The position numbers and the translations under genes were made by a program. From positions 682,001-746,000 of the forward strand of contig NZ_QTKX01000001.1 of the NCBI RefSeq assembly GCF_018424685.1: a DNA stretch of 64,000 nucleotides, read 5' to 3'. The DNA comes from Mesobacillus boroniphilus (GTDB lineage Bacteria; Bacillota; Bacilli; Bacillales; Cytobacillaceae). Of this stretch, positions 19,039 through 31,052 are shown piece by piece; the first letter of the stretch is position 1; each line of letters starts with the position of its first letter. The notes beneath the pieces were generated by a model. That model did no database searches. It was not told the DNA's origin and saw only the letters and a program-made list of their open reading frames with translations.

Positions 19039-22000
19039 ATGGGTGATCTTTCTTCAGGGAAAAAAGAAAGGTTTCAGCTCCTGCTGCAGCAGCTGCAGCT
19101 AACAGAAGATGCAATTGTCACTCATTTTCAAAATGCTGAAATTGACAGGGTAGTGATTGAAAAACAAGCAAGGAAATGGCATTTCTTTTTCCAGTTTGAA
19201 AGAATCATTCCTTGTCAGGTGTATAACACATTCGTTGGCAAGCTGGATCAGACTTTCTCACATATTGCGAAAATATCATACTCAGTAAAAGTACGTGAAC
19301 AGGCAATCAGTGATCAGGAAATTCTTGATTATTGGAAGTCGTGCATTAAAGAAATAGATGGCATCGCTCCTCCATTGCTAAAGCTCCTAAATGAACAAGT
19401 ACCGCAAATCCAGGGAACAAAAATCACTTTAACTGCAAGAAATGAAGCTGAAGGACTTGCAATTAAGCGCAAATATGGGGGCATTATTGCTGAGATTTAC
19501 CAGAGCTTAGGATTTCCTTTACTGACGGTTGATACGGTCGTAAGTCAGGAAAGTTCTTCAGATGAATATGAAAAATTCATGAAGGCAAAAGAGAAGGAAG
19601 ACCAGGAACGCGGTCTGATGGCGATGATTGAGATGCAAAAGAAGGAAGCTGAAAAAGCCCAGGGAGATGGACCGCCGCAGGATGGGCCAGTTAATATTGG
19701 GCTTACGATCAAGGACGATGCTGACTTCCGCAAACTTGAAGACATAGTTGATGAAGAACGCCGGGTAGCCGTTGAGGGTTATGTATTCTTTGCCGAAACA
19801 AAAGAACTTCGCAGCGGCAGGACGCTTTTGACTTTCAAGATTACCGATTACACAAGCTCTATCATGGTGAAAATGTTCTCGCGCGATAAAGAAGACGCAG
19901 CTATTTACCAGCGCGTTTCAAAAGGAATGTGGCTAAAGGTAAGAGGAAGCATCCAGAATGACACATTTGTCCGCGATCTTGTCATGATTGGAAATGACGT
20001 GAATGAAATCAAACCCAAGGGAAGAATTGATTCAGCGCCTGAAGGCGAAAAAAGAGTCGAGCTTCACCTCCATACACCAATGAGCCAGATGGATGCCGTG
20101 ACTCCTGTCAGCGCATTGGTTGCCCAGGCAGCAAAGTGGGGTCACAAAGCTGTGGCCATCACAGATCACGCAGTCGTGCAATCCTATCCCGAAGCCTTTG
20201 GGGCAGGAAAGAAAAATGATATTAAGATCCTATACGGTGTAGAAATAAACCTTGTTGATGATGGTGTGCCGATTGCCTATAATGACGCGCACAGATTGCT
20301 GGCCGATGATACGTATGTCGTATTTGACGTTGAAACAACAGGTCTGTCAGCTGTATACGATACAATCATTGAACTTGCAGCTGTAAAAATCCGCGGCGGT
20401 GAGATCATCGACCGGTTCGAGTCATTCGCAAATCCGCATCATCGTTTGTCAGCTACGACAATCAATCTAACCGGGATTACGGATGATATGGTACGCAATG
20501 CTCCCGAGGTTAGTGAAGTGCTGCAAAAGTTCCATGAATGGACAGGCGACTGTGTCTTGGTTGCCCATAACGCTTCATTCGATATGGGATTCCTGAATGT
20601 CGGTTATAAAAAAATGGGTATTGGAAAAGCAACGAATCCGGTTATCGATACTTTGGAGCTTGGCCGCTTCCTGTATCCAGACATGAAAAACCATAGATTG
20701 AATACATTAGCTAAGAAATTCGATATCGAATTAACTCAGCACCACCGAGCTATATATGATGCCGAAGCTACCGGCTATCTAATGGTAAAAATGCTTAAGG
20801 ATGCATCCGAAAAAGGTCTGGAATACCACGATCAGCTCAATGACAATATGGGCCAGGGTAAAGCATTCCAGAGAGCGCGTCCTTATCATGCTACCTTGCT
20901 GGCTAAAAACGAAGTCGGTATGAAAAACATCTTCAAGCTTGTATCTATTTCTCATATTGACTACTTCTACAGGGTGCCGCGGATTCCCCGCTCACTTTTA
21001 AATAAACATCGAGAAGGAATCCTGATTGGTTCCGGATGTGACAAAGGTGAAGTTTTTGAGGGCATGATGCAAAAAGGACCTGAAGAGGTCGAAGAAGCAG
21101 CACAGTTCTATGACTATCTGGAAGTCCATCCTAAGGCTGTTTATGCACACTTGCTGGAGCTGGAACTAGTGCGGGATCAGAAGGCACTTGAGGATATCAT
21201 TAACAATATAGTCAAGCTAGGTGAGAAGCTGGACTTGCCTGTAGTTGCTACAGGAAATGTCCACTACTTGAATGAAAATGATAAAATATACCGCAAAATC
21301 CTGGTCAACTCCCAGGGCGGAGCCAACCCGCTGAATCGTCATGAGCTTCCAGACGTGCATTTCAGGACAACGAATGAAATGCTCGACGCCTTTAAGTTTT
21401 TGGGAGAGGCAAAGGCGAAAGAGATTGTTGTAGAAAATACAAACAAGGTTGCTGATATGATTGATGTCATCAAGCCGATCAAAGATGATCTCTATACGCC
21501 TAAAATCGAAGGCGCCGATGAAGAAATGCGCAGCATGAGCTATGGAATGGCCCGCAGTATCTATGGGGATGACCTTCCTGAAATCGTTGAGGCGCGTCTT
21601 GAAAAAGAATTGAAAAGTATCATAGATAACGGGTTTGCCGTTATCTATCTGATTTCTCATAAACTTGTTAAAAAGTCACTGGATGATGGCTATCTAGTAG
21701 GTTCACGTGGATCGGTAGGATCTTCCTTCGTAGCGACGATGACGGAAATCACCGAGGTCAATCCTCTTCCGCCGCACTATGTATGCCCTAAATGTAAAAA
21801 GTCAGAGTTCTTCAATGATGGATCAGTCGGTTCAGGGTTTGACCTTCCCGACAAGGACTGTCCGGATTGCGGAATTAAATATAAAAAAGACGGCCATGAT
21901 ATTCCCTTCGAGACCTTCCTTGGTTTCAAAGGGGACAAGGTTCCCGATATCGATTTGAACTTCTCGGGCGAATATCAGCCACGGGCTCATAACTATACAA

Positions 22001-23364
22001 AAGTATTGTTCGGTGAGGAATATGTTTACCGCGCGGGAACGATTGGTACTGTCGCAGATAAGACGGCCTATGGGTATGTAAAAGGCTACCAGGGTGACAA
22101 TAACCTGCAGCTTCGCGGTGCGGAAATTGACCGTCTTGCATCTGGCTGCACCGGCGTAAAAAGGACAACTGGCCAGCACCCCGGTGGAATCATCGTTGTT
22201 CCGGATTACATGGATATTTTTGATTTTTCGCCAATCCAGTTTCCGGCAGATAGCAGCACATCCGAATGGAAAACAACACATTTTGATTTCCATTCGATTC
22301 ACGATAATTTGTTGAAGCTGGATATTCTGGGGCACGATGACCCAACTGTGATCAGGATGCTTCAGGATTTAAGCGGCATCGACCCTAAGACAATTCCAAC
22401 TGATGATCCTGAAGTCATGAAGATTTTCAGCGGCACAGTACCACTGGGTGTGACCGAAGCACAAATCATGTCGAAGACGGGTTCGCTGGGGATTCCGGAA
22501 TTCGGTACGCGCTTTGTACGTCAGATGCTTGAGGATACGAAGCCGACGACATTCTCAGAACTTGTACAGATTTCAGGCCTTTCCCATGGTACGGATGTAT
22601 GGCTGGGAAATGCGCAGGAATTGATCCATAACAATATCTGTAACCTCAGCGAAGTAATCGGCTGCCGTGATGATATCATGGTATACCTGATTTACCAGGG
22701 ACTTGAGCCGGCATTCGCTTTTAAGATCATGGAATCAGTCCGTAAAGGTAAAGGCCTGACGGATGAAATGGAAGAAGAAATGCGCAAGAATAAGGTGCCG
22801 GAATGGTATATCGATTCTTGTAAAAAGATCAAGTACATGTTCCCTAAAGCCCATGCCGCTGCCTACGTTTTAATGGCTGTCAGGATTGCATATTTCAAAG
22901 TGCACCATCCGCTCATGTATTATGCAGCATACTTCACGGTCAGGGCAGATGACTTCGATGTAGATGCAATGGTCCGTGGTTCAGAGAGCATCCGGGCGGT
23001 GATTGAGGAAATCAACGCTAAGGGGCTTGAGGCTTCGACAAAAGAGAAGAATTTGATGACCGTCATGGAACTCGCACTTGAAATGTGCGAGCGTGGATTT
23101 GGATTTGCAAAAGTTGATCTATATAAATCGAGCGCGTCAGAATTCATCATCGAGGGCGATAAACTGATCCCGCCGTTTAATGCGATACCTGGACTCGGAA
23201 CTAACGCGGCGATTAATATCGTTAAAGCCCGTGGAGAAGGAGAATTCCTGTCTAAGGAAGACCTGCAGCAGCGCGGTAAGATCTCCAAAACTATTCTTGA
23301 ATACCTAGACAACCATGGCTGCCTTGAGGGTATGCCAGACCAGAACCAGTTATCATTGTTCTAA
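19039..23364 (+). CDS. polC: DNA polymerase III subunit alpha, PolC type
   Basis: 1441 residues, the usual PolC length. The order is an N-terminal domain, an OB fold (about 230-330), a split PHP domain starting with [17 protein letters not shown], and an inserted DnaQ-like 3'-5' exonuclease ([21 protein letters not shown]). A C4 zinc site follows ([10 protein letters not shown] then CPDCG). The polymerase core has the catalytic aspartates in [10 protein letters not shown]. It is the leading-strand replicative polymerase of low-GC Gram-positives, acting with DnaE. It is monocistronic here. Confidence 0.98.
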   Translation: MGDLSSGKKERFQLLLQQLQLTEDAIVTHFQNAEIDRVVIEKQARKWHFFFQFERIIPCQVYNTFVGKLDQTFSHIAKISYSVKVREQAISDQEILDYWKSCIKEIDGIAPPLLKLLNEQVPQIQGTKITLTARNEAEGLAIKRKYGGIIAEIYQSLGFPLLTVDTVVSQESSSDEYEKFMKAKEKEDQERGLMAMIEMQKKEAEKAQGDGPPQDGPVNIGLTIKDDADFRKLEDIVDEERRVAVEGYVFFAETKELRSGRTLLTFKITDYTSSIMVKMFSRDKEDAAIYQRVSKGMWLKVRGSIQNDTFVRDLVMIGNDVNEIKPKGRIDSAPEGEKRVELHLHTPMSQMDAVTPVSALVAQAAKWGHKAVAITDHAVVQSYPEAFGAGKKNDIKILYGVEINLVDDGVPIAYNDAHRLLADDTYVVFDVETTGLSAVYDTIIELAAVKIRGGEIIDRFESFANPHHRLSATTINLTGITDDMVRNAPEVSEVLQKFHEWTGDCVLVAHNASFDMGFLNVGYKKMGIGKATNPVIDTLELGRFLYPDMKNHRLNTLAKKFDIELTQHHRAIYDAEATGYLMVKMLKDASEKGLEYHDQLNDNMGQGKAFQRARPYHATLLAKNEVGMKNIFKLVSISHIDYFYRVPRIPRSLLNKHREGILIGSGCDKGEVFEGMMQKGPEEVEEAAQFYDYLEVHPKAVYAHLLELELVRDQKALEDIINNIVKLGEKLDLPVVATGNVHYLNENDKIYRKILVNSQGGANPLNRHELPDVHFRTTNEMLDAFKFLGEAKAKEIVVENTNKVADMIDVIKPIKDDLYTPKIEGADEEMRSMSYGMARSIYGDDLPEIVEARLEKELKSIIDNGFAVIYLISHKLVKKSLDDGYLVGSRGSVGSSFVATMTEITEVNPLPPHYVCPKCKKSEFFNDGSVGSGFDLPDKDCPDCGIKYKKDGHDIPFETFLGFKGDKVPDIDLNFSGEYQPRAHNYTKVLFGEEYVYRAGTIGTVADKTAYGYVKGYQGDNNLQLRGAEIDRLASGCTGVKRTTGQHPGGIIVVPDYMDIFDFSPIQFPADSSTSEWKTTHFDFHSIHDNLLKLDILGHDDPTVIRMLQDLSGIDPKTIPTDDPEVMKIFSGTVPLGVTEAQIMSKTGSLGIPEFGTRFVRQMLEDTKPTTFSELVQISGLSHGTDVWLGNAQELIHNNICNLSEVIGCRDDIMVYLIYQGLEPAFAFKIMESVRKGKGLTDEMEEEMRKNKVPEWYIDSCKKIKYMFPKAHAAAYVLMAVRIAYFKVHHPLMYYAAYFTVRADDFDVDAMVRGSESIRAVIEEINAKGLEASTKEKNLMTVMELALEMCERGFGFAKVDLYKSSASEFIIEGDKLIPPFNAIPGLGTNAAINIVKARGEGEFLSKEDLQQRGKISKTILEYLDNHGCLEGMPDQNQLSLF

Positions 23365-23403
23365 TTTAGCTTTTTGGAAAGGTAAGCTATAACTGCCGTT
23401 TGT

Positions 23404-23432
23404 TTGCAATAAATATCTGGTTATGTTATATT
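23404..23432 (+). promoter_or_regulatory. SigA promoter for the rimP-nusA-infB operon
   Basis: TTGCAA, a 17-base spacer, then TATATT with a TGT extended -10. It lies 135 bases before rimP and is followed by a leader hairpin. Confidence 0.75.
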
Positions 23433-23466
23433 TTTATTGGAAATACTAAGGATATCTCTGGCAGAT

Positions 23467-23500
23467 GAGAGTGGGGCAACCCGCTCTTTCTTGTTTGTTA
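23467..23500 (+). promoter_or_regulatory. rimP leader hairpin with U-rich tail
   Basis: GAGAGTGGG (23467-23475) pairs with CCCGCTCTT (23480-23488) around a GCAA tetraloop-like turn. A T-rich tail (TTCTTGTTTGTT) follows. It sits between the promoter and rimP, so it could act as an attenuator or antiterminator target for the nusA operon. That function is inference. Confidence 0.55.
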
Positions 23501-23567
23501 AGCACTTTTACGGGGATAAAAACCAAATAGTGATGAAGTAATGAGGTTGTGTCAAAGGAGGGATTTT

Positions 23568-24038
23568 ATGAGCAAGGTTACCGAAGTTGTGGAAGAGCTA
23601 GTAACTCCCATCTTAAATGAAAACGAACTAGAATTGGTAGACATCGAATATGTCAAAGAAGGAAAGAACTGGTTCCTGCGCGTATACATTGATAAGGACA
23701 ACGGAATTGATATCGAAGAATGCGGCATCGTCAGTGAGCGCCTTAGCGAAAAGCTCGATGCCATTGATCCAATCCCGCATAACTACTTTTTGGAAGTCTC
23801 CTCACCAGGTGCAGAACGTCCGCTAAAAAAGGAGAAAGATTATCAAAAAGCAATTGGCAAGAATGTCTTCATTAAGACCTATGAACCAATCGATGGGGAA
23901 AAGGCTTTTGAAGGGGTCTTAACTGATTACAATGGGGAAACTGTCACTGTTGATGTGAAGATTAAAACTCGCAAGAAAACAGTCGTTATCCCATTTGATA
24001 AGATTGCCAGCGCGAGACTCGCTGTCACTTTTTCATAA
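23568..24038 (+). CDS. rimP: RimP, 30S ribosome maturation factor
   Basis: 156 residues from the ATG at 23568, which follows AAAGGAGGG. The upstream in-frame ATG at 23541 has no site. The N-terminal alpha/beta domain contains [19 protein letters not shown]. The [20 protein letters not shown] motif is the family signature, and the C-terminal domain is SH3-like. RimP binds free 30S subunits and aids 3' domain assembly. It opens the conserved rimP-nusA-rnpM-rplGA-infB cluster. Confidence 0.95.
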   Translation: MSKVTEVVEELVTPILNENELELVDIEYVKEGKNWFLRVYIDKDNGIDIEECGIVSERLSEKLDAIDPIPHNYFLEVSSPGAERPLKKEKDYQKAIGKNVFIKTYEPIDGEKAFEGVLTDYNGETVTVDVKIKTRKKTVVIPFDKIASARLAVTFS

Positions 24039-24238
24039 TCTGTCCAGAAAATATCTTCAGTTAATTAATCAAAGGATCGTTTCGGACCTGTTGTTGGGCA
24101 AAAGCTCAAGCATGCTTAAACATAATCCTCCCCTTGGTGGCAGATGAAAACGTTTAAGGTTTGAGCTGGTGGACAGAGTGCAGAGTTTCGAAAAGAGCCT
24201 TACAAAGTAGGGTAGTAAAAAAGGGGGATTTATATCTC

Positions 24239-25348
24239 ATGAGCAGCGAATTGATGGATGCTCTTACGATTCTTGAAAAAGAAAAAGGAATTTCCAGGGA
24301 CGTCTTAATTGATGCAATCGAGGCAGCGCTTATTTCAGCGTATCGCCGTAACTTTAACCAGGCGCAAAACGTCCGTATTGATTTAAACCTTGGCAATGGT
24401 TCCATGCGCGTTTTTGCGAGGAAGGAAGTAGTCGATGAAGTTTTCGATCCGCGTTTGGAAATCTCTTTAGAAGAGGCACAGAAAATTAATCCGAATTACG
24501 TGGTTGAAGATGTCGTTGAACTTGAAGTCACGCCTAAGGATTTCGGAAGGATTGCTGCGCAGACTGCCAAGCAGGTAGTTACTCAGCGTGTCCGTGAAGC
24601 AGAAAGAGGAATCATCTATTCTGAGTTCATTGATCGTGAAGAAGATATCATGACAGGTATCGTTCAGCGTCAGGATCCTAAGTTCATCTATGTAAGCCTG
24701 GGGAAAATCGAGGCGATCCTGCCAGCAAATGAACAGATGCCGAACGAACATTATAAGCCTCATGACCGCATCAAAGTATTTATCACCAAGGTTGAAAAAA
24801 CCACTAAAGGTCCACAAATCTTCGTTTCCAGAACCCATCCGGGACTGTTAAAGAGACTTTTTGAGATTGAAGTTCCTGAAATTTATGATGGAACTGTTGA
24901 AATTAAATCAGTGGCGCGTGAAGCAGGGGACCGCTCTAAGATCTCTGTTCACTCAGACAATCAAGAAGTGGATCCAGTTGGTTCATGTGTTGGACCTCGT
25001 GGTACTCGTGTCCAGGCTGTTGTCAATGAGCTTAAGGGTGAAAAAATCGATATCGTGAAATGGTCTGAAGACCCAGTCGTATTTGTTGCCAATGCGTTAA
25101 GCCCATCGAAGGTTCTTGATGTAATAGTCAACGAAGAAGAAAAAGCAACTACGGTCATTGTTCCTGATTACCAGCTGTCGCTTGCTATCGGAAAGCGCGG
25201 GCAAAATGCGCGTCTTGCTGCTAAATTGACTGGTTGGAAGATTGACATCAAAGCAGAAACTGAGGCAAGGGAGTCCGGGATTTATCCTCGTGACAACGAG
25301 CCGCTATTAACTGCAGATGACGATTTTGAAGATGAAGACATCGATTAA
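24239..25348 (+). CDS. nusA: NusA, transcription elongation/termination factor
   Basis: 370 residues from the ATG at 24239 after an AGGGGG site. The longer frame to 24161 is not family-like. The order is an N-terminal RNA polymerase-binding domain ([17 protein letters not shown]), an S1 domain ([19 protein letters not shown]) and two KH domains ([15 protein letters not shown] and [19 protein letters not shown]). There are no C-terminal acidic repeats, as usual in Gram-positives. NusA promotes pausing and intrinsic termination. A 200-base gap separates it from rimP. Confidence 0.97.
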   Translation: MSSELMDALTILEKEKGISRDVLIDAIEAALISAYRRNFNQAQNVRIDLNLGNGSMRVFARKEVVDEVFDPRLEISLEEAQKINPNYVVEDVVELEVTPKDFGRIAAQTAKQVVTQRVREAERGIIYSEFIDREEDIMTGIVQRQDPKFIYVSLGKIEAILPANEQMPNEHYKPHDRIKVFITKVEKTTKGPQIFVSRTHPGLLKRLFEIEVPEIYDGTVEIKSVAREAGDRSKISVHSDNQEVDPVGSCVGPRGTRVQAVVNELKGEKIDIVKWSEDPVVFVANALSPSKVLDVIVNEEEKATTVIVPDYQLSLAIGKRGQNARLAAKLTGWKIDIKAETEARESGIYPRDNEPLLTADDDFEDEDID

Positions 25349-25364
25349 GGTGAGGTGAATGATC

Positions 25365-25646
25365 GTGAACAGCCGCAAAAAGGTTCCTATGCGAAAATGT
25401 GTCGCTACCGGTGAAATGAGACCGAAAAAAGAACTAGTTCGCATCGTTCGCTCCAAGGAAGGGGAAGTCTCCATCGACCTGACAGGCAAAAAATCAGGCC
25501 GAGGCGCTTATCTTTCTAAAGATAAAGAAGCAGTGCAATTAGCAAAGAAACGAAATATATTGTCCAAACAGCTTGAAACTCAAGTGGACGATGCAATATA
25601 CGATGAGTTGAATGACCTCATCGAAAAGGAGAGCAGACTATCCTGA
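25365..25646 (+). CDS. rnpM: RnpM (YlxR), RNA-binding RNase P modulator
   Basis: 93 residues from the GTG at 25365, which lies 8 bases after GAGGTG. An ATG at 25359 is too close to the site. The family signature [20 protein letters not shown] and the [12 protein letters not shown] segment are clear. In B. subtilis the protein binds the RNase P RNA and lowers its activity. It overlaps rplGA by one base (TGATG), consistent with coupled translation. Confidence 0.92.
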   Translation: MNSRKKVPMRKCVATGEMRPKKELVRIVRSKEGEVSIDLTGKKSGRGAYLSKDKEAVQLAKKRNILSKQLETQVDDAIYDELNDLIEKESRLS

Positions 25647-25948
25647 TGAACTCAAATCAATGGATGTCATTGCTTGGCTTAGCCAATCGAGCACGGAAAA
25701 TTATTTCAGGGGAAGAGCTTTCCGTCAAAGAAATCAGAAGCGGGAAGGCGAAGCTCATTTTGCTTTCTGCGGATGCATCCGCAAATACTACAAAAAAGAT
25801 TACCGACAAGTGCAAATCCTATAATGTGCCTTACAAAGTAGTCCCGGACCGGTACCAGCTTGGCCAGGCGATTGGCAAGGAAGCACGTGTTGTAGTAGCC
25901 CTGTTGGACGAGGGTTTTGCAAAAAAACTGTTGACGTTGCTCGATTAA
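25646..25948 (+). CDS. rplGA: L7Ae-family RNA-binding protein (YlxQ)
   Basis: 100 residues. It has the L7Ae/L30e fold pattern, with [33 protein letters not shown] and the C-terminal [14 protein letters not shown]. Members bind kink-turn RNA, and YlxQ was described as a bacterial K-turn binding protein of uncertain cellular role. It sits between rnpM and infB, as in most Firmicutes. Confidence 0.9.
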   Translation: MNSNQWMSLLGLANRARKIISGEELSVKEIRSGKAKLILLSADASANTTKKITDKCKSYNVPYKVVPDRYQLGQAIGKEARVVVALLDEGFAKKLLTLLD

Positions 25949-25967
25949 TTCTAGCGGGGGTGAAGAT

Positions 25968-28265
25968 ATGAGTAAAACACGCGTTTACGAATATGCAAAG
26001 AAGCATAATTTATCGAGTAAAGACGTGATTATAAAATTAAAAGAAATGAATATTGAGGTTTCTAACCACATGACTGCCATGGAAGATGACACTGTGAAGA
26101 AACTTGACGCTGTCTATAATAAAAAGGAAGATAAGCCTCAAGCGCAGGCAAAGCCGCAGCAGCAGAGCCAGCAAAAGGCTTCACAGGGACAGAAGCAAGC
26201 CCAGAACCGCAATCAAGGCCAAAAGCCTAACCAGGGCCAGAATCGCAATCAATCCCAAAACCAGCAAAAAAGCAACCAGGGACAGCCAAAAGCCCAGCTA
26301 AAGACAACAGCGAGTGCTTTTTCGGACGATGAGCGCCGTGCAACAACTCCTGAAAAGGTAAAAACTTCAGCAGTTGCTAAAAAGCCTGGGAACTCCCAGC
26401 CTTTCAACAAAAATAACAAGAACAAGCAAAATAAGAACAGAAACCAGCAAAACCAGAATAAAGGCAGGCAAAACCAGCAGCAGGCTCCACAGCAGCCGAA
26501 AAAGGTTAAAGAGCTTCCATCAAAGATCACTTTCAGTGAATCCTTGACAGTAGCTGAACTAGCGAAAAAGCTTAATCGTGAGCCGTCAGAAATCATCAAG
26601 AAGCTATTTATGCTTGGCGTCATGGCTACAATCAACCAAGACCTTGATAAGGATGCAATTGAACTGATTGCAACTGATTATGGTGTTGAAGTGGAAGAAG
26701 AAATCAAGATTGACGCAACTGACCTTGAGGTTTACTTTACAGAAGATGATGATGCATCATTGGTTGAAAGACCGTCAGTTGTTACGATTATGGGTCACGT
26801 TGACCATGGTAAAACAACCCTGCTTGATTCAATCCGCAACACGAAGGTGACTGCAGGAGAAGCAGGCGGCATCACTCAGCACATCGGTGCTTACCAAGTT
26901 GAAGATAACGGCAAAAAAATAACTTTCCTCGATACACCTGGTCACGCAGCGTTCACAACTATGCGTGCTCGTGGAGCAAAGATTACCGATATCACAATCC
27001 TTGTTGTAGCTGCGGATGATGGTGTCAAGCCACAGACAGTAGAAGCATTGAACCATGCTAAAGCTGCTGAGGTACCGATCATTGTTGCAGTAAACAAAAT
27101 GGATAAACCGACTGCAAATCCTGATCGTGTTATGCAGGAATTGACAGAGTATGGACTTGTTCCGGAAGCATGGGGCGGCGAAACTATTTTTGTTCCGATC
27201 TCCGCGCTTACCGGTGAAGGCATCGACAGCTTGCTTGAAATGATCTTGCTGGTTGGTGAAGTGGAAGAATACAAAGCTAATCCAAACAGAAACGCAATTG
27301 GTACTGTTATTGAAGCACAGCTTGACAAAGGCCGTGGATCTGTTGCCACATTGCTTGTACAGAACGGTACATTGAAAATTGGTGATCCGATTGTTGTCGG
27401 AAACACATTCGGCCGTGTCCGTGCGATGGTAAATGATTTAGGACGCCGCGTTAAAGAAGCTGGCCCATCAGCACCAGTTGAAATTACTGGTCTTAATGAT
27501 GTTCCACAAGCTGGTGACCGTTTTGTTGTATTTGAAGACGAGAAAACAGCCCGCCAGGTTGGAGAAATCCGTTCACAGCAGGCTGTACAGGCACAAAGAA
27601 GCGAAAAAACGCGCGTCAGCCTTGATACTTTGTTTGAACATATGAAACAAGGGGAAATGAAAGACCTAAATCTAATTATTAAAGCCGACGTCCAAGGTTC
27701 AGTTGAAGCACTTGCAGCAGCATTGCAAAAACTGGATGTGGAAGGTGTAAATGTAAGAATCATTCACACTGGTGTTGGTGCGATCAATGAGTCTGACATC
27801 ACACTTGCGGCAGCTTCTAATGGTATCGTCATCGGTTTCAACGTCCGTCCGGACAATAATGCGAAGCGCGCTGCGGAGTCAGAGAGCGTCGATATCCGAC
27901 TGCACCGTATTATTTACAAAGTGATTGAAGAGATTGAATCAGCAATGAAGGGCATGCTTGATCCGGTTTATGCCGAAAAAGTCATCGGTCAGGCTGAAGT
28001 CCGCCAGACCTTTAAGGTATCGAAAATTGGGACGATTGCCGGTTCATATGTTACTGATGGAAAAATCACCCGTGACAGTGGCGTTCGTTTGATCCGTGAC
28101 GGAGTCGTCATCTTTGAAGGAGAAGTCGATGCGTTAAAACGCTTCAAGGATGATGCCAAGGAAGTAGCGCAGGGCTATGAATGCGGTATTACCATTAAAA
28201 ACTTCAAAGACGTCAAGGAAGGCGACGTTATTGAAGCATATATCATGGAAGAAGTGGAACGTTAA
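25968..28265 (+). CDS. infB: translation initiation factor IF-2
   Basis: 765 residues. A short N-terminal IF2N domain is followed by a long Gln/Asn/Lys-rich low-complexity linker (about 48-175). A second IF2N-like domain (about 185-235) comes next, then the GTPase domain with G1 [12 protein letters not shown]3 DTPGHAAF and G4 NKMD. Domains II, III and IV follow, the last binding fMet-tRNA. IF-2 joins the initiator tRNA and subunits using GTP. It overlaps ylxP by one base. Confidence 0.98.
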   Translation: MSKTRVYEYAKKHNLSSKDVIIKLKEMNIEVSNHMTAMEDDTVKKLDAVYNKKEDKPQAQAKPQQQSQQKASQGQKQAQNRNQGQKPNQGQNRNQSQNQQKSNQGQPKAQLKTTASAFSDDERRATTPEKVKTSAVAKKPGNSQPFNKNNKNKQNKNRNQQNQNKGRQNQQQAPQQPKKVKELPSKITFSESLTVAELAKKLNREPSEIIKKLFMLGVMATINQDLDKDAIELIATDYGVEVEEEIKIDATDLEVYFTEDDDASLVERPSVVTIMGHVDHGKTTLLDSIRNTKVTAGEAGGITQHIGAYQVEDNGKKITFLDTPGHAAFTTMRARGAKITDITILVVAADDGVKPQTVEALNHAKAAEVPIIVAVNKMDKPTANPDRVMQELTEYGLVPEAWGGETIFVPISALTGEGIDSLLEMILLVGEVEEYKANPNRNAIGTVIEAQLDKGRGSVATLLVQNGTLKIGDPIVVGNTFGRVRAMVNDLGRRVKEAGPSAPVEITGLNDVPQAGDRFVVFEDEKTARQVGEIRSQQAVQAQRSEKTRVSLDTLFEHMKQGEMKDLNLIIKADVQGSVEALAAALQKLDVEGVNVRIIHTGVGAINESDITLAAASNGIVIGFNVRPDNNAKRAAESESVDIRLHRIIYKVIEEIESAMKGMLDPVYAEKVIGQAEVRQTFKVSKIGTIAGSYVTDGKITRDSGVRLIRDGVVIFEGEVDALKRFKDDAKEVAQGYECGITIKNFKDVKEGDVIEAYIMEEVER

Positions 28266-28546
28266 TGGTAGTAGGCTTAGCAGCCTGTGAGTGCATCATC
28301 TATGATGCTCATTCTCTAAAAGAAAAGAGAGCTGTCCTGCAGCGGATTATCACAAGGCTGAAGCAAAAGTATAATGTCTCAGTTTCTGAAGTGGACCATC
28401 ACGATGCTTGGCAGCGGACAACTATTGCAGTTGCAGCCGTCTCAGCATCGAAGGTGTCAACTGAAAGAGAGCTTCAGAACGTCTTGAAAATGATCGATTC
28501 TTTTCCAGAGATCGAACGTACCATCACCGAAATAGAATGGCTTTGA
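28265..28546 (+). CDS. ylxP: YlxP, DUF503 family protein
   Basis: 93 residues. The start overlaps the infB stop (TAATG). DUF503 hallmarks are visible, with the HSLKEKRAVLQRIITRLKQK stretch and the VDHHDAWQRTTIAVAAVS segment. The molecular role is unsettled. Conserved placement between infB and rbfA points to ribosome biogenesis, and binding to ribosomal particles has been proposed for the family. Confidence 0.92.
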   Translation: MVVGLAACECIIYDAHSLKEKRAVLQRIITRLKQKYNVSVSEVDHHDAWQRTTIAVAAVSASKVSTERELQNVLKMIDSFPEIERTITEIEWL

Positions 28547-28565
28547 TAGAACGAGGTGATTGAAA

Positions 28566-28946
28566 ATGGGTCATAGAGTAAATCGTGTTGGCGAACAAAT
28601 GAAGAAAGAAATAGGCGATATCATCAGCCGTAAAATCAAGGATCCGCGAGTAGGTTTCGTAACAGTAACGGATGTCGAGGTTACAGGGGATCTTCAGCAG
28701 GCAAAGGTGTATATCTCTGTTTTAGGCGACGAACAACAGAGGGAAGACACTCTTAAAGGATTAGCGAAGGCCAAGGGCTTCATCAGGACAGAAATTGGTC
28801 AGCGAATCCGCCTGAGAAAGACTCCTGAACTGATCTTTGAATTTGATGAAACGATGGCTTATGGTAATCGTATCAATTCGCTAATCCATGAGCTGCATAG
28901 GGATGAGCAGCCTGGAGAAGAAGAGCAAGAAAAGGACAATGATTAA
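28566..28946 (+). CDS. rbfA: RbfA, 30S ribosome-binding factor A
   Basis: 126 residues from the ATG at 28566, 7 bases after GAGGTG. An in-frame TTG at 28560 is less likely. The KH-like fold contains [20 protein letters not shown] and the [21 protein letters not shown] signature. A short acidic tail ends the protein. RbfA binds immature 30S subunits near the 16S 5' end and supports cold-temperature maturation. A perfect terminator follows. Confidence 0.96.
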   Translation: MGHRVNRVGEQMKKEIGDIISRKIKDPRVGFVTVTDVEVTGDLQQAKVYISVLGDEQQREDTLKGLAKAKGFIRTEIGQRIRLRKTPELIFEFDETMAYGNRINSLIHELHRDEQPGEEEQEKDND

Positions 28947-28986
28947 ACGGGTAGACATAGGTGTCTGAACCGTTGATCTTGATATG

Positions 28987-29022
28987 AAAAATGGATAGAC
29001 ACTTTTGTCTATCCATTTTTTT
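28987..29022 (+). terminator. strong intrinsic terminator after rbfA
   Basis: A perfect 15-bp stem: the left arm is 28987-29001 (AAAAATGGATAGACA), the loop CTTT, and the right arm 29006-29020, running into T residues. It is nearly symmetrical, with A and T runs on both sides, and so could act in both directions. It separates the infB operon from truB. Confidence 0.92.
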
Positions 29023-29088
29023 CGATAATCTGAAATTGGTAACATCATTGAAACCTCTAATACATAAAGGAATCGAGGGGGAAAGGAA

Positions 29089-30006
29089 ATGGAAGGGATT
29101 CTACCTCTTTTTAAACCAGCAGGGATGACTTCGCATGATTGTGTGTTTAAACTCAGGAAACTGTTAAGAACGAAGAAGGTGGGGCATACAGGCACTCTTG
29201 ATCCAGATGTGACTGGAGTGTTGCCAATCTGTGTTGGCAAGGCGACAAAAATTGCCGAATACATTACTGATGCCGGAAAAGCATATGAGGGGGAAGTCAC
29301 CCTTGGATTCACGACCACCACGGAAGATGCTTCAGGTGAGAAGGTCGAGGAAAAACAAGTAGACAGGATAATAACAAGAGGTGAGATCGAACAGATCCTA
29401 CAGTCGCTGGTGGGGGAAATTGAACAAACACCTCCAATGTATTCAGCTGTAAAAGTAAATGGGAAAAAACTATATGAATACGCGAGACAAGGAATCGAAG
29501 TTGAAAGACCAACCAGGAAGGTCACTATTTATAGCATAGAGCTTCTTGATGGCAGAGATTCATTTGAAGGTGAGAAGGTAAGCTTTAAATTCAGGGTGTC
29601 GTGCAGCAAGGGGACATACATTCGGACATTGGCAGTGATGATTGGGGAGAAATTAGGTTATCCCGCGCATATGTCTTCCCTTGTGAGAATCCAATCCGCT
29701 GATTTCTCTATTGAAGACTGCTATACATTTGAACAGCTTGAGGAATTCGCCGGGGAAGGCAATCTGGAAGCAGCCCTGCACCCATTGGAAGCTGGTATTT
29801 CTTATTTGCCGAAATTTCGCATTAATGATACAGTAGCAGAGAAAGTGAAAAATGGGGCACTGCTTAATATCCCTGAGGATTTCAAGGGGTATGACGGTGC
29901 TATCGTAGTAGAAACAGAAGACGGAAAAGCGCTCGCGATCTACAGGGCACACCCAACCAAATTTGGGATGATGAAACCTGACAAAGTTCTGAGAAATGAG
30001 CAATAA
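29089..30006 (+). CDS. truB: tRNA pseudouridine(55) synthase TruB
   Basis: 305 residues. The catalytic Asp is D38 in VGHTGTLDPDVTGVLPI. The N-terminal LPLFKPAGMTSHD, the YEGEVTLGFTT strand and the C-terminal PUA-like domain (about 240-305) fit TruB. It makes pseudouridine in the T-loop of tRNAs and acts as a tRNA chaperone. It lies in the usual rbfA-truB-ribC-rpsO order. Confidence 0.96.
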   Translation: MEGILPLFKPAGMTSHDCVFKLRKLLRTKKVGHTGTLDPDVTGVLPICVGKATKIAEYITDAGKAYEGEVTLGFTTTTEDASGEKVEEKQVDRIITRGEIEQILQSLVGEIEQTPPMYSAVKVNGKKLYEYARQGIEVERPTRKVTIYSIELLDGRDSFEGEKVSFKFRVSCSKGTYIRTLAVMIGEKLGYPAHMSSLVRIQSADFSIEDCYTFEQLEEFAGEGNLEAALHPLEAGISYLPKFRINDTVAEKVKNGALLNIPEDFKGYDGAIVVETEDGKALAIYRAHPTKFGMMKPDKVLRNEQ

Positions 30007-30096
30007 GACTAATTGTTGCTAATATATACAAATAAGCGATTATTGCAATACATTCTTGATAAATGAGCAGCTGGGTCAGAAAAGGTGAGTAATATC

Positions 30097-31050
30097 GTGG
30101 AATTGATTAAGCTAAACCATCCTCATGAATATAGAAGAGAAGATTTTCCGGCGCTGGCTATGGCTCTGGGCTATTTTGACGGAGTGCATTTAGGGCACCA
30201 GCAGGTCATCAAGGAAGCAAAAAAAGAGGCTGAAGCCAAAGGCCTGAAGAGTGCGGTCATGACATTTGACCCTCATCCTTCTGTGGTTCTTGGTAAGAGC
30301 GTTCAACACATGGAATATATAACACCCTTAGAAGATAAAGCTCGAATAATCGAGGGGATGGGTGTGGATTACTTATTTGTAGTCAACTTCTCAATCGATT
30401 TCTCAAGTCTTTTGCCTCAGGAATTTGTCGACCAATATATCATCGGTTTGAATGTACACCATGTCGTTGCAGGATTTGATTATTCTTACGGTAAAATGGG
30501 AAAAGGGAATATGGAGACAATACAGTTCCATTCGAGAGGAAAGTTCGATTTTACCGTAGTATCAAAACTGTCCACTCAAGAAGAAGAAAAGGTTAGCTCT
30601 ACCTTGATCCGTGCCTTTTTAAGAGACGGAAAAGTGGATGAGATGCCAGGTTTGCTAGGGAGATTTTATACGACACAGGGAACAGTTATAAATGGAGAAC
30701 GCCGAGGGCGTACAATTGGTTTTCCGACAGCGAATGTAAGGGTCGAGGACCAATATATTCTCCCTCCAACTGGAGTTTACGCGGTAAAGATTCAGGTTGA
30801 AGGAGAATGGCATGAAGGTGTCTGCAATGTCGGATACAAACCAACCTTCCACAAGGAGAAAAAGGACAAACCTACGGTGGAAGTCCACATTTTCAATTTC
30901 AACAAAGAAATCTACGGGAAATCAGCAGCGATAGAGTGGCACCTGCGCCTGAGAAGTGAGCGGAAATTCGAGGGAATACAACAGCTTGTTTCCCAAATCG
31001 AAAAAGATAAGCAAGAAGCAGTGCTGCACTTTGAAAAAAACAAGGGTTAG
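30097..31050 (+). CDS. ribC: RibC (RibF), bifunctional riboflavin kinase/FAD synthetase
   Basis: 317 residues from the GTG at 30097, 8 bases after AAAGGTGA. The earlier GTG at 30085 lies inside that site. The N-terminal adenylyltransferase domain has ALGYFDGVHLGHQQVI and the KVSSTLIRAFL segment. The C-terminal riboflavin kinase domain has GRTIGFPTANV and GVYAVKIQVEG. It converts riboflavin to FMN and FAD, the ligand of the FMN riboswitch, so it indirectly controls riboflavin genes. Confidence 0.96.
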   Translation: MELIKLNHPHEYRREDFPALAMALGYFDGVHLGHQQVIKEAKKEAEAKGLKSAVMTFDPHPSVVLGKSVQHMEYITPLEDKARIIEGMGVDYLFVVNFSIDFSSLLPQEFVDQYIIGLNVHHVVAGFDYSYGKMGKGNMETIQFHSRGKFDFTVVSKLSTQEEEKVSSTLIRAFLRDGKVDEMPGLLGRFYTTQGTVINGERRGRTIGFPTANVRVEDQYILPPTGVYAVKIQVEGEWHEGVCNVGYKPTFHKEKKDKPTVEVHIFNFNKEIYGKSAAIEWHLRLRSERKFEGIQQLVSQIEKDKQEAVLHFEKNKG

Positions 31051-31052
31051 AC

